Shown here: one piece after another, positions 34,836-43,970 of the stretch
How the letters are laid out: each line of letters begins with the position of its first letter
How positions within the stretch are numbered: position 1 is the stretch's first letter
DNA from: Cognatishimia activa
Lineage (GTDB): Bacteria > Pseudomonadota > Alphaproteobacteria > Rhodobacterales > Rhodobacteraceae
Length of the DNA stretch: 64,000 bases
Assembly (NCBI RefSeq): GCF_026016445.1
Contig: NZ_CP096147.1
Span: 374,501-438,500 of the forward strand
Direction: 5' to 3'
Notes under the pieces: generated by a model
Told to the model about the DNA's origin: nothing
Seen by the model: the letters and a program-made list of their open reading frames with translations, nothing else
The model's database searches: none
Program-made: the position numbers and the translations under genes

Positions 34836-36199
34836 GGACTGACCTCCAGAACAGAGGTCGCCGCGCCGAGATCTTCCAAGAAGTAGCGTGTCAACATATT
34901 GCGCGCGGCATCTAGGCGATAGTCGGCAGATGCGCGCATATCGCTGAGCGGCGTGAAATCCTGCTCCCAGGCTGACCAAGCCGCGGCAATGGTCTCTTCG
35001 TTCCAAACCTGACCAATCAGGGCTTGCTCAACATTAAGCGCACGTTTTGGGATGCCCGCCAAGCCTCCAAAAGCTATACGGGCTGATGTTACGCGATCCT
35101 TTTCGATGGCGAGATTGAAAGCGCCAAGGACGGCAGAGATATCTTGATCAAACCGTTTTGAAAGCTTGTAGACACGCAAACGATCGGTCTGACGTGGGAT
35201 CGAAATACGTTCTAAAAATTCACCCGCGCGCCGGTCTTGTTTGCCGTATTCAATGAAGAATTCTTCTAAGGGGATTGTCCGCCGGTCCTTTCCGCGACGC
35301 AGATGCAACTGAGCATTTAGCGCTATCAAGGCAGGTGGCGTGTCTCCTATCGGTGAGCCATTGGCAATATTGCCGCCCAAGGTCGCGCTGTTGCGAATTT
35401 GGGTGGAGGCAAATCGGCGCAGCATCTCAGCAAAACTTGGGAAATGGTTCTGAAGAACGCCCCGAAGTTTGGTCAGCGAGACCATTGCTCCCACATCGAT
35501 ATGGGATTTGGTGACATCAATGGTGTCCAAATCTTTGCAACCATCCAAGAACACCACTGGTGAGATGTCTTTTAGACCTTTGGTCACCCAGAGGCCTACG
35601 TCGGTTGCGCCTGCCACCAAAGTCGCATGGGGCTCTCCTGCGTAAATGTCAGCGAGTTCATCCGCCGACTGCGGTCGGTATGACTCTGTTGCCAGATCGC
35701 TCAAGTCGGGCAGCTCGTCAAAAAGCCACGACGGTTTTGGCGCAGCTGACGCATCTTCAGCAGCGCGAATGATTGGCGCGTAGCCCGTGCAGCGGCAGAG
35801 ATTGCCCGCCAGTTGGTCATCCCAATCCGTTGCATCGTTCTGATGTGCGGCGACCATGGTTGTAATAAATCCGGGCGTACAGAATCCACATTGGCTGCCG
35901 TGATGTCGGATCATGGCCTCCTGAACCGGGTGCAGGGTGCCATCTCGCGACGACATTCCTTCAACGGTGCGCACAGCCTTGCCGTGAAGTTGTGGCAGAA
36001 ACAAAATACATGCATTGCGGGCGGTCATTCCATTGGCGTCAGTGACAACAACAGAGCAGGCACCGCAATCGCCTTCGTTGCAGCCTTCTTTCGTCCCTTT
36101 CAGGTGTTTCTCTTCGCGCAGCCATTGCAAAAGCGTTGTGGTTGGGGCCACGTCGCCGAGGTCCACGGTCTCTCCATTCAGAAGAAACGTGATGTCCAT
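34832..36199 (-). CDS. xdhA: Xanthine dehydrogenase, Fe-S/FAD subunit
   Basis: A 455-residue subunit carrying two [2Fe-2S] clusters and FAD, passing electrons from the Mo centre to NAD+. Cluster 1: Cys40, Cys45, Cys48 ([13 protein letters not shown]) and Cys64; cluster 2: Cys104, Cys107 ([11 protein letters not shown]), Cys135 and Cys137 (NLCRCTGY). FAD motifs: [16 protein letters not shown] and [20 protein letters not shown]. First gene of an operon with xdhB, xdhC and a BMP-type importer. No regulator adjoins it; the promoter should lie in 36200-36450. Confidence 0.95.
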   Translation of the reverse strand: MDITFLLNGETVDLGDVAPTTTLLQWLREEKHLKGTKEGCNEGDCGACSVVVTDANGMTARNACILFLPQLHGKAVRTVEGMSSRDGTLHPVQEAMIRHHGSQCGFCTPGFITTMVAAHQNDATDWDDQLAGNLCRCTGYAPIIRAAEDASAAPKPSWLFDELPDLSDLATESYRPQSADELADIYAGEPHATLVAGATDVGLWVTKGLKDISPVVFLDGCKDLDTIDVTKSHIDVGAMVSLTKLRGVLQNHFPSFAEMLRRFASTQIRNSATLGGNIANGSPIGDTPPALIALNAQLHLRRGKDRRTIPLEEFFIEYGKQDRRAGEFLERISIPRQTDRLRVYKLSKRFDQDISAVLGAFNLAIEKDRVTSARIAFGGLAGIPKRALNVEQALIGQVWNEETIAAAWSAWEQDFTPLSDMRASADYRLDAARNMLTRYFLEDLGAATSVLEVSP

Positions 36200-36487
36200 T
36201 CAGAAAACCCGTCGCCTTACCGATATATTGTGCCGTGATGCGCTTCTTCGATGCGACGTAGAAAAAACGCGGCTCCCCATTGTTCTGGGTAAGAAGGATA
36301 GGGAGCGAAAACGCGATCTGGCAAGGAAAACTTGGGCAGATGTTATGCGATCAAATAAGGAAGGCCTAATTGTTGAGCGATGCCAGACCTTCTTTAAGGT
36401 GCTGTAAGTAAAAAGTATTACGTTGATCTATTGGTAAAAATTGAAAGTCTTCAAGGCGTCCCCGACATTATTCAAACCGGGAACGCC
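36200..36487. other. Intergenic region with xdh promoter side and a hairpin at 36455-36487
   Basis: This 288-base stretch separates xdhA (leftward) from another leftward gene. Near 36455-36487, GGCGTCCCCG (36455-36464) pairs with CGGGAACGCC (36478-36487), ten pairs with one mismatch, 15 bases after the stop at 36503; it probably terminates the NTF2-like transcript though no clean T-tract follows. The remainder must carry the xdhA promoter; I see AT-rich blocks but no confident promoter or operator, and no gene. Confidence 0.5.
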
Positions 36488-36502
36488 AATGACGTACAAA
36501 GC

Positions 36503-37438
36503 TTATTGCTTTGGACGGAAAGGTTCTAGAACCAAGACGTCTACTTTCTTCACACGTGCAAATCGCTCCGAGACGTCGTTTTCAACAATCCACGTATGTT
36601 GAGTTTTGGCGACCAAGTGGGTGCCATCGGGCAACAAGCCTGCCCAGTCAAAGATCATAACCGTCTGCCAGTTGTCATCTTCGGTTTTTGTAACCTCAAG
36701 GTCATCGATAATATGAGTGCTCGCGGACACCTGGCTTCCCGGACCAGCCAGCCAATTTGCGAGGCCTTCGTAGTCTTTGATCAAGCCTGAAGAGAAGTTG
36801 ATCTCTGGGTTTTCAGCAAGGATTTCTTTGAAAGGTTCAGGATTTCGGGAAGGATCTTCAATAATCGTGAGCCAGCGATGCACGAGACTCCGTACGCGGT
36901 TCTCCGGATACGCATCGTAGTAGTTTTCAGCCACACCCTGAGAAGCGTTTGAAATTTCGACTTTGGCCAGTTTCGGCAAGGTCTCAGGTGTGCCATCAAA
37001 GGCCACAGCATAGGAAAGCTCGGCTTGACCAATCACCCCTTCCGGGCCGGCGCCGATGTTTTGATAGGTCACGTCGGCTGTGAGCGAAACTGAGCCAGCG
37101 TCGTTAATCTCAACATCAACTGAATTGATCTTGTGACTGTTCTTCCACGTGGTGGGCAGGCTTTCAACGCGCGCTTTGTAGTCGTCTTGTCCATTGGCTT
37201 CACCCAAAGTGGACTTCACATAGATGTCCTCTGCGAGGATATCGAGTGCATTTTCGAGGCCGCCCTCGGGACGCTCATAGTACTGGAACCAGCGATAGAA
37301 CTGGGTCAGCGCCGCGTTGGCTTTATAGCCATCTTTGATGTCTTGAACGGTCATTTCAGCTGTGGCTGTAGTTGCTATCATCAGTGTTGCCCCGCTCACG
37401 GCGAGGGCCGAGAGGCAGTTCAGAATTGAGTTGCGCAT
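36503..37438 (-). CDS. Exported protein with two NTF2/SnoaL-like domains
   Basis: A 311-residue protein starting at the ATG at 37438 (GGAG upstream). Signal peptide residues 1-27 (NCLSALAVSGATLMIATTATA). The mature part appears to be a duplicated NTF2-like fold: unit one from QFYRWFQYYERPEGGLENALDILAED to AVAFDG...KLAKVEIS, unit two from VRSLVHRWLTIIEDPSRNPEPFKEIL to HTWIVENDVSERFARVKKVDV. Such domains bind small molecules or act as enzymes. It is directly downstream of a TetR gene (29-base gap), so is probably regulated by it. Function unknown. Confidence 0.7.
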   Translation of the reverse strand: MRNSILNCLSALAVSGATLMIATTATAEMTVQDIKDGYKANAALTQFYRWFQYYERPEGGLENALDILAEDIYVKSTLGEANGQDDYKARVESLPTTWKNSHKINSVDVEINDAGSVSLTADVTYQNIGAGPEGVIGQAELSYAVAFDGTPETLPKLAKVEISNASQGVAENYYDAYPENRVRSLVHRWLTIIEDPSRNPEPFKEILAENPEINFSSGLIKDYEGLANWLAGPGSQVSASTHIIDDLEVTKTEDDNWQTVMIFDWAGLLPDGTHLVAKTQHTWIVENDVSERFARVKKVDVLVLEPFRPKQ

Positions 37439-37467
37439 TTTTGCTCCGAGAATAAATGAGTCAAAGC

Positions 37468-38052
37468 TCATTTATCAATGGCAGCCACCGAACGCCAACA
37501 CATTTCTTGGATTTCTTCGAGTAGGTCGGATTCTTGCTGAGCGCCGCCCAATGCAGCCCGTCGCGCAGTATGAATGAGCGGTGAAAGCAACATGATTGCG
37601 ATCGCAGATGGTGAGGCTGGCTGGAGCGTGCCATCTTTCAGTCCTGAATTGACGAGGGCATAAAGATCGGCATCGATTTGGGCCACGGTCTGGTGATCTT
37701 CGGCCGTTAAAATCGAAGAGTTTGCGACCGCTTCCATTAAAATCACATCTCTTGGGTATTCCAGAAGATGTGCTGCGAACCCTTTGAGAGCGCAGCGAAT
37801 TTTGTGTTCAGAGGTGTCGCTCACTTTGGATGCGCCAAGCATCTCCTCGCTAAGACCGGCTTTGAGACGCAGATAGGCATCGCGATAGATTGCATCTTTA
37901 TTCGCATAGTAGCGATAGAGCGTCCCCACCGAGAGACCAGCGCGCTGGGCGATCCGGTTAACAGATGCCGAAGCAAGCCCGTACTCAGCCAGTTCATCCA
38001 CGGCGGCTTTGCGCAATTCTGCGCCTTTATCTCCGGATTTTGTGCGTGCCAC
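37468..38052 (-). CDS. TetR family transcriptional regulator
   Basis: A 194-residue regulator. The helix-turn-helix is in residues about 12-58: ELRKAAVDELAEYGLASASVNRIAQRAGLSVGTLYRYYANKDAIYRDAYLR. The ligand domain has no clear family mark. It is transcribed with the NTF2-like gene and is divergent from dnaE; a palindrome at 38090-38107, 38 bases before its start, is a likely autoregulatory operator. Confidence 0.9.
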   Translation of the reverse strand: MARTKSGDKGAELRKAAVDELAEYGLASASVNRIAQRAGLSVGTLYRYYANKDAIYRDAYLRLKAGLSEEMLGASKVSDTSEHKIRCALKGFAAHLLEYPRDVILMEAVANSSILTAEDHQTVAQIDADLYALVNSGLKDGTLQPASPSAIAIMLLSPLIHTARRAALGGAQQESDLLEEIQEMCWRSVAAIDK

Positions 38053-38089
38053 GCGGCCTTACTTTCTTCAGGTGACAATTGCTGATTTT

Positions 38090-38107
38090 CAATCCGATAT
38101 CAGATTG
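38090..38107. promoter_or_regulatory. TetR-type operator between tetR and dnaE
   Basis: CAATCCGATATCAGATTG (38090-38107) is an 18-base palindrome with one mismatched pair, centred on GATATC. It lies 38 bases upstream of the leftward TetR gene and 50 bases before dnaE, the usual spot for a TetR autoregulatory site; any effect on dnaE is unproven. Confidence 0.6.
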
Positions 38108-38156
38108 CCCAAGATGTGTCATTCCATCATCCGGTCTGCTGGGTTAGCTTGTGGCC

Positions 38157-41100
38157 ATGAGCAGCCAAGCACGATTCATTCATCTCCGCGTACACACCGA
38201 ATATTCTCTGTTGGAAGGGGCCGTTCGGGTCAAAAAGCTTCCTGGCATCTGCGCAGATATGGATATGCCCGCCGTCGCGATCACAGACACAAACAATATG
38301 TTTGCCGCGTTGGAGTTTTCGGTAGGGGCTCAGGGCGCAGGCATCCAGCCGATTGTGGGATGTCAAGTCGATCTACAAATGCCGCATGATGATCCGACTG
38401 GTCGGACGCAAGCGCCCCCACCTGCGCCCATTGTGCTGCTGAGCCAGCGTGAAGAGGGTTACGAGAACCTGATGAAGCTCAGCTCGTGCCTCTATGTGGC
38501 GCATCCTGGACAGGTGCCGCAGGTGACGATGGAAGAGCTGCGCGCGCACTCTGAAGGGCTGATTTGTCTGACAGGTGGTCCCGACGGCCCCATGGGCCGC
38601 ATGTTGCGTCAAGGTCAGCGCCCAGCTGCTGAAGTGATGATGCGCGAATTCAAAGACATTTTTGCGGACCGCCTATATGTTGAACTGCAACGTCACCCCG
38701 GCGAAGGCGGTCAGCCAGAAGCAGAACGCCTGTCCGAACGAGGGTTCGTCGAAATGGCCTATGCTATGGACATTCCGTTGGTGGCGACCAATGACGTCTA
38801 TTTCCCTAAGTCTGACATGTACGAAGCCCATGACGCGCTGATTTGCGTGGCAGAGGGGGCCTATGTTGATCAAAGCGAAGGGCGACGCCGCCTAACGGCA
38901 CAGCACTATCTTAAGTCGCCGCAAGAGATGATCACGCTTTTTGCTGACCTGCCGGAAGCCATTGAGAACACGGTGGAAATTGCGCAGCGCTGTGCCTTTG
39001 GCGCCTATCTGCGCGACCCAATCCTGCCGAAATTTGCGGATGATGAGGTCGCAGAACTGCGCCGAATTGCAAACGAAGGCCTGCAAGCGCGACTTGCCGT
39101 GATCCCGCATGCGGTTTCCGTGGAAGAATACCAAGAACGGCTCGATTTTGAGCTGGGCATCATCGAAGGCATGGGATTTCCCGGCTACTTCCTGATCGTT
39201 GCCGACTTTATTCAATGGGGCAAAGATCAAGGCATCCCGGTGGGGCCGGGTCGGGGGTCCGGTGCGGGCTCCTTGGTGGCTTACGCGCTGACCATCACTG
39301 ACCTTGATCCGCTGCGGTATTCGTTGCTGTTTGAACGATTCTTGAACCCAGAACGGGTTTCCATGCCCGACTTTGACATCGACTTCTGCATGGACCGCCG
39401 CGAAGAGGTAATTCGCTACGTTCAGGAGAAATATGGCCGCGACCGGGTGGGGCAGATCATTACATTCGGTGCGCTTCTCTCTAAAGCAGCCGTACGCGAC
39501 ATTGGGCGGGTCCTGCAGATGCCTTATGGGCAGGTGGATCGCTTGTCCAAGATGATCCCGGTTGAAGGCGTCAAACCAGTTTCGATTGAAAAGGCTCTCA
39601 AAGATGAACCGCGTCTGCGGGATGAAGCGAAATCCGAACCCGTTGTTGATCGCCTACTGAATTACGGCATGCAGGTCGAAGGATTGCTGCGGAACGCCTC
39701 AACCCACGCCGCGGGTGTTGTGATTGGCGACCGGCCCCTGGATGCGCTGGTGCCGCTTTACCAAGACCCGCGTTCTGATATGCCTGCGACTCAGTTCAAT
39801 ATGAAATGGGTTGAACAGGCAGGTCTGGTGAAGTTCGACTTCTTGGGTCTGAAAACGCTGACGGTTGTCCAAAACGCTGTGAACTTAATCAAAGGCGAAG
39901 GGCGGGACATCCATTTCAAAGCGGATGGTACCAAGCTTTATGATCCGCCTGAAGGCGCAGTGAATGAAATCAACGCCATTCCTTTGGATGACGAACCAAC
40001 CTATAAGCTCTACGCCGCCGCCAAAACCGTTGCCGTGTTCCAAGTGGAATCCACCGGCATGATGGATGCGCTGAAGCGCATGAAGCCGACCTGTATCGAG
40101 GATATCGTTGCGCTTGTGGCGCTTTATCGTCCGGGTCCGATGGAGAACATTCCGACCTATTGTGAGGTCAAAAACGGACTGCGCGAGATTGAATCCGTTC
40201 ACCCATTGATCGACCATATCCTTGCGGAAACGCAAGGGATTATCGTTTATCAGGAACAGGTTATGCAGATCGCCCAGGTCATGGCAGGCTATAGCCTTGG
40301 CGGCGCGGACCTGCTGCGCCGGGCGATGGGTAAAAAGATCAAAGAGGCGATGGATGCTGAGCGTCCCAAGTTTGAAAAAGGCGCTGCGGAAAATGGCGTG
40401 CCTGCCAAAAAAGCCTCGGAAGTATTTGACCTTCTTGAGAAGTTCGCGAACTACGGCTTCAACAAATCCCACGCAGCGGCCTATGCCGTGGTGTCTTATT
40501 ACACGGCCTGGCTAAAGGCGAACCACCCGGTGGAGTTCATGGGCGGTGTCATGAACTGCGATATCCATCTGACGGATAAGCTGGCGGTCTATTTCGAGGA
40601 AGTTAAAAAGGCACTGAAGCTGCCTTACATTCCGCCTTGTGTGAACCGTTCCGAAGCGACCTTTACAGTCCGCAAGGGGCATTTGGTCTACGCGCTGGGC
40701 GCTTTGAAAAATGTAGGTGTTGAGGCGATGACCTTGGTCACCGAAGGCCGCAAAGTGGATGGCGCAGAGAAGCCCTTCACCAATCTTTTTGATTTCGCGC
40801 GTCGGGTGAACCTGAAAAGGGTCGGCAAACGGCCACTTGAAATGCTGGCGCGGTCCGGGGCCTTTGATGAGCTCGATAAAAACCGCCGCAAGGTTTTCGA
40901 AAGCCTTGAAGGTTTGGTGAATTATTCAGCTGCGATTCACGAACAACGGGAAAGCAATCAGGTGTCTCTCTTTGGGGATGCCGGAGACGATTTACCCGAA
41001 CCGCGGTTGAGCAAAGTGGCCGATTGGTTGCCGGCAGAAAAGCTTGACGAAGAAGCCCGCGCAATTGGCTTCTTTCTGTCAGGTCACCCGCTGGAAGACT

Positions 41101-41675
41101 ACATGCCTGCGCTCAAGCGTAAGAAAATCCTGACTTTGGATGAGTTGACCGACAAGGCGCGGTCCGGACCGTGTGTGGCAAAATTGGCAGGGCGCGTGTC
41201 AGGGCGCCAAGAGCGGAAATCCGCGCGTGGCAATCGCTTTGCTTTTGCGCAGCTTTCGGACCCAACGGGAGCTTATGAGGTCACGATTTTCTCAGAAACG
41301 CTGGAGAAATGCCGCGAGCATCTGGAAACGGGTTCAAAGGTTGTTGTCACGGTGGAGGCCAATATGGAGGCTGATCAGTTGAAGCTGCTCGCCAAGTCCA
41401 TCGGGCCAATTGATACGGTTGTCGCTGATGCCGGTTCTGCTGGATTGCGGATTTTTGTTGAGAACTCCGAGGCGGTGCCAAATGTTGCCAGCGTTCTAAA
41501 CGGCGCGCGGGACGCTGTGAAAACTGGTCCAAAAGGACCTGTGATGTTCAACCTGATGGACCCGGACTTACCGGGGGAGGTTGAAATTGATGTGGGCATT
41601 GAGTTCCCAGTAAACCCGCAGATCAAAGGTGCGATTAAATCGCTGCCAGGTGTAATGGCGGTCGAGGACTTTTGA
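38157..41675 (+). CDS. dnaE: DNA polymerase III alpha subunit
   Basis: The replicative polymerase catalytic subunit, 1172 residues from the ATG at 38157 (an in-frame GTG at 38151 would add two). The N-terminal PHP domain starts FIHLRVHTEYSLLEGAVRVKK; the palm domain has GPGRGSGAGSLVAYAL and the catalytic Asp motif PDFDIDFCMDRREEV; thumb/finger sections include STHAAGVVIGDRPL and DLLRRAMGKKIKEAM; the OB domain follows near residues 1000-1080. Length is standard and no intein is present. Stands alone, 3 bases from the stop of a convergent gene. Confidence 0.97.
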   Translation: MSSQARFIHLRVHTEYSLLEGAVRVKKLPGICADMDMPAVAITDTNNMFAALEFSVGAQGAGIQPIVGCQVDLQMPHDDPTGRTQAPPPAPIVLLSQREEGYENLMKLSSCLYVAHPGQVPQVTMEELRAHSEGLICLTGGPDGPMGRMLRQGQRPAAEVMMREFKDIFADRLYVELQRHPGEGGQPEAERLSERGFVEMAYAMDIPLVATNDVYFPKSDMYEAHDALICVAEGAYVDQSEGRRRLTAQHYLKSPQEMITLFADLPEAIENTVEIAQRCAFGAYLRDPILPKFADDEVAELRRIANEGLQARLAVIPHAVSVEEYQERLDFELGIIEGMGFPGYFLIVADFIQWGKDQGIPVGPGRGSGAGSLVAYALTITDLDPLRYSLLFERFLNPERVSMPDFDIDFCMDRREEVIRYVQEKYGRDRVGQIITFGALLSKAAVRDIGRVLQMPYGQVDRLSKMIPVEGVKPVSIEKALKDEPRLRDEAKSEPVVDRLLNYGMQVEGLLRNASTHAAGVVIGDRPLDALVPLYQDPRSDMPATQFNMKWVEQAGLVKFDFLGLKTLTVVQNAVNLIKGEGRDIHFKADGTKLYDPPEGAVNEINAIPLDDEPTYKLYAAAKTVAVFQVESTGMMDALKRMKPTCIEDIVALVALYRPGPMENIPTYCEVKNGLREIESVHPLIDHILAETQGIIVYQEQVMQIAQVMAGYSLGGADLLRRAMGKKIKEAMDAERPKFEKGAAENGVPAKKASEVFDLLEKFANYGFNKSHAAAYAVVSYYTAWLKANHPVEFMGGVMNCDIHLTDKLAVYFEEVKKALKLPYIPPCVNRSEATFTVRKGHLVYALGALKNVGVEAMTLVTEGRKVDGAEKPFTNLFDFARRVNLKRVGKRPLEMLARSGAFDELDKNRRKVFESLEGLVNYSAAIHEQRESNQVSLFGDAGDDLPEPRLSKVADWLPAEKLDEEARAIGFFLSGHPLEDYMPALKRKKILTLDELTDKARSGPCVAKLAGRVSGRQERKSARGNRFAFAQLSDPTGAYEVTIFSETLEKCREHLETGSKVVVTVEANMEADQLKLLAKSIGPIDTVVADAGSAGLRIFVENSEAVPNVASVLNGARDAVKTGPKGPVMFNLMDPDLPGEVEIDVGIEFPVNPQIKGAIKSLPGVMAVEDF

Positions 41676-41677
41676 TC

Positions 41678-42079
41678 TCAGTTTTTGGAAACGCATTTTC
41701 CAATATTCACCATTGCCGCTGCGCTGGTCTTTGGAAAATGGAACGTTAGGCGTGTTGTTTCGTCGCCAAAGATTGTCAGGAAACCGGTTGAGCCGTTCAC
41801 CGGTTCGGTCAATACGGTGACTATGCCCAGCTTGCGCTCAAAGCGAAGCACTCCAACTGGGAAACTCTGGCCGGGTGTGCGGAGCAATTTTTCATCAACA
41901 TCAATGCTTAGTCGGCGTTGGCTACACGGCATTGTTTCTAGGCAAACCGTATCAAAAGAACACGCCCAATTGGCCTTTAAGTCCGATGCTTCTGCTTTGA
42001 AGCCGAATATTGCAAACAATGCGATTGCCGCGAGTTTGTTGAATGTTCCCACTAGTCTGAGCCAAGTATAGAAAATCAA
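41678..42079 (-). CDS. Small exported protein, unknown function
   Basis: A 133-residue protein from a TTG at 42079, which overlaps the slyX stop (TTGA). Alternatively a GTG a few codons in (LVGTFNKL) could serve. A hydrophobic start (NKLAAIALFAIFGFKAEAS) suggests a signal peptide. The body, about 90 residues with three Cys (NWACSFDTVCLETMPC) and a fourth near the end, is predicted beta-rich with SIDVDEKLLRTPG and RLTFHFPKTSAAAMVNIG. I do not recognise it. Co-transcribed with slyX. Confidence 0.55.
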   Translation of the reverse strand: MIFYTWLRLVGTFNKLAAIALFAIFGFKAEASDLKANWACSFDTVCLETMPCSQRRLSIDVDEKLLRTPGQSFPVGVLRFERKLGIVTVLTEPVNGSTGFLTIFGDETTRLTFHFPKTSAAAMVNIGKCVSKN

Positions 42080-42270
42080 TAATGCGGTGGCCGTTCATCC
42101 CCGATGACAACCCCGCCGCCGCCAGCGGATTCTCGGTCCGCTTCGCGCTCTAAAAGCATCTGCACGCGTCTCTGCAACAATGCGATGTCTGTGTCTTGAC
42201 GCGCAACCACGTCTGACAGCTCTTCGACGGTTTTCGTTAGATGGGCGATTTGTTCTTCGAGTTTGTCCAT
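42076..42270 (-). CDS. slyX: SlyX family protein
   Basis: A 64-residue coiled-coil protein: residues 3-45 are a heptad-rich helix (LEEQIAHLTKTVEELSDVVARQDTDIALLQRRVQML), and it ends RPPHY, the C-terminal signature of SlyX. Role unknown in general. Gly-rich hinge (ESAGGGGVVIGDE) links the two parts. Opposite strand to hisS, 200 bases away. Confidence 0.85.
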   Translation of the reverse strand: MDKLEEQIAHLTKTVEELSDVVARQDTDIALLQRRVQMLLEREADRESAGGGGVVIGDERPPHY

Positions 42271-42470
42271 CTCTTCGGCCTATGCCCAGTTTGGGCGCGG
42301 GTCAAGGGAGGGGCATTGCCCCCGAGTGAACTGCGTTCCTCTCCCCCAGAGTATTTTTAGAAAGGAGGAGGGGTGGCCGGATTGAATAGGTTGGGTTGCT
42401 TGCAGGGGTGGGCTGAGGTAAGTGCGGGCCACGTAAATTTACCACCCCAATTGCTAGGGACACATCAGCG

Positions 42471-43970
42471 ATGGCAAAAGTAAAAAAAGCCCCGCGCCCT
42501 AAGGCGGTCACGCCGAAGGGATTTCGCGATTATTTCGGTTCTGAAGTCACAGAACGCACCGAAATGCTGCATCAGATTGCAGGGGTTTACCATCGCTATG
42601 GCTTTGAGGCTTTGGAAAGTGCTGCGGTTGAAACTGTCGAGGCGCTTGGGAAGTTTCTGCCTGATGTGGATCGCCCAAATGAGGGTGTGTTCGCGTGGCA
42701 GGAAGCTGATGACGACGGAAAAGGCGACTGGATGGCCCTGCGCTATGACCTGACTGCGCCATTGGCCCGCGTCTATGCACAGCACAGAAATGACCTGCCG
42801 ACACCCTATCGCCGCTATGCGATGGGACCTGTGTGGCGCAATGAAAAGCCAGGGCCTGGGCGCTATCGCCAGTTTTACCAATGTGATGCGGATACCGTTG
42901 GAACAGCGAGCATGGCCGCGGATGCTGAAATCTGCGCGATGCTGTCTGATACTTTGGAAACCGTCGGCATACCGCGCGGCGACTATCTGGTGCGCGTGAA
43001 CAACCGCAAGGTTCTCAACGGTGTGTTGGAAGCCATGGGGTTGGGCGATGACCAGGCCGCAAAGGACAACGTGCTGCGCACCATCGACAAATTTGACAAG
43101 GTCGGTGAAAGCGGTGTGCGTGAACTCTTGGGCAAAGGACGTCTGGATGCGTCTGGCGCCTACATTGATGGTGTCGGCCTGTCTGATGATCAAGCGGAGC
43201 CGGTACTGGCCTTTCTGACCTCGAAAGCGGATGACGTTGCCAAGACATTTGCCAACCTGCGTGAGGCTGTTGGCACCTCGCAAGTTGGCGCGGAAGGTAT
43301 AGCTGAACTGGAGCAGATCGGCGATTTGCTGGCTGCGGGCGGTTACGGCGCAGATCGGATTGAGATCGATCCTTCGGTTGTCCGTGGCTTGGGCTATTAC
43401 ACCGGACCAGTGTTTGAAGCTGAGCTGACCTTTGAAATCTTTGATGACAAGGGACGCAAGCGTCAGTTTGGCTCTGTCTCTGGCGGTGGTCGCTATGATG
43501 ACCTAGTGAAGCGTTTCACAGGCCAAGCCGTGCCAGCGACCGGTGTCTCCATTGGCGTTGATCGCCTCTTGGCTGCTCTTCGTGAGAAAGGCCGTATCGG
43601 CGGCGTCGCAGCGGGGCCGGTTGTGGTGACTGTCATGGATCGTGACCGGATGGCCGATTATCAGGCCATGGTGGCGGAGCTGCGTAATGCAGGCATCCGG
43701 GCCGAAGTCTATCTGGGCAATCCAAAGAACTTCGGTAACCAATTAAAGTATGCTGACAAACGTCAGTCGCCCATCGCGATCATCGAAGGTGGGGACGAAA
43801 AGGCGAATGGTGTCATTCAGATCAAAGACTTGATCCTGGGTGCCAAAATCGCCGAAAGCGCCACTTTGGAAGAGTGGAAAGAACGCCCAAGCCAGTTTGA
43901 AGTGCCCCGTGGTGATCTTGTTGCCAAGGTGCGGGAAATCCTCGCGAGCCAATCGGAAGGGCAGGGCTGA
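42471..43970 (+). CDS. hisS: Histidine-tRNA ligase
   Basis: A 499-residue class II aminoacyl-tRNA synthetase, longer than the about 420-residue bacterial form but in line with the alphaproteobacterial/eukaryote-like type. Motif 1 region [14 protein letters not shown]/His motif 2 [19 protein letters not shown], the histidine-A loop [12 protein letters not shown], motif 3 in VSIGVDRLL. The C-terminal anticodon domain is about residues 385-490. First gene of hisS-hisZ-hisG; hisZ ATG shares one base with the TGA (TGATG). Confidence 0.96.
   Translation: MAKVKKAPRPKAVTPKGFRDYFGSEVTERTEMLHQIAGVYHRYGFEALESAAVETVEALGKFLPDVDRPNEGVFAWQEADDDGKGDWMALRYDLTAPLARVYAQHRNDLPTPYRRYAMGPVWRNEKPGPGRYRQFYQCDADTVGTASMAADAEICAMLSDTLETVGIPRGDYLVRVNNRKVLNGVLEAMGLGDDQAAKDNVLRTIDKFDKVGESGVRELLGKGRLDASGAYIDGVGLSDDQAEPVLAFLTSKADDVAKTFANLREAVGTSQVGAEGIAELEQIGDLLAAGGYGADRIEIDPSVVRGLGYYTGPVFEAELTFEIFDDKGRKRQFGSVSGGGRYDDLVKRFTGQAVPATGVSIGVDRLLAALREKGRIGGVAAGPVVVTVMDRDRMADYQAMVAELRNAGIRAEVYLGNPKNFGNQLKYADKRQSPIAIIEGGDEKANGVIQIKDLILGAKIAESATLEEWKERPSQFEVPRGDLVAKVREILASQSEGQG

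Noticed and set aside
36015..36407. Plus-strand 130-codon frame reaching into the xdhA upstream region
   Set aside because: Most of it lies antisense to xdhA and no Shine-Dalgarno or motif is seen.
38157..41675. Intein or split in dnaE
   Set aside because: The reading frame is continuous with normal motif spacing and length.
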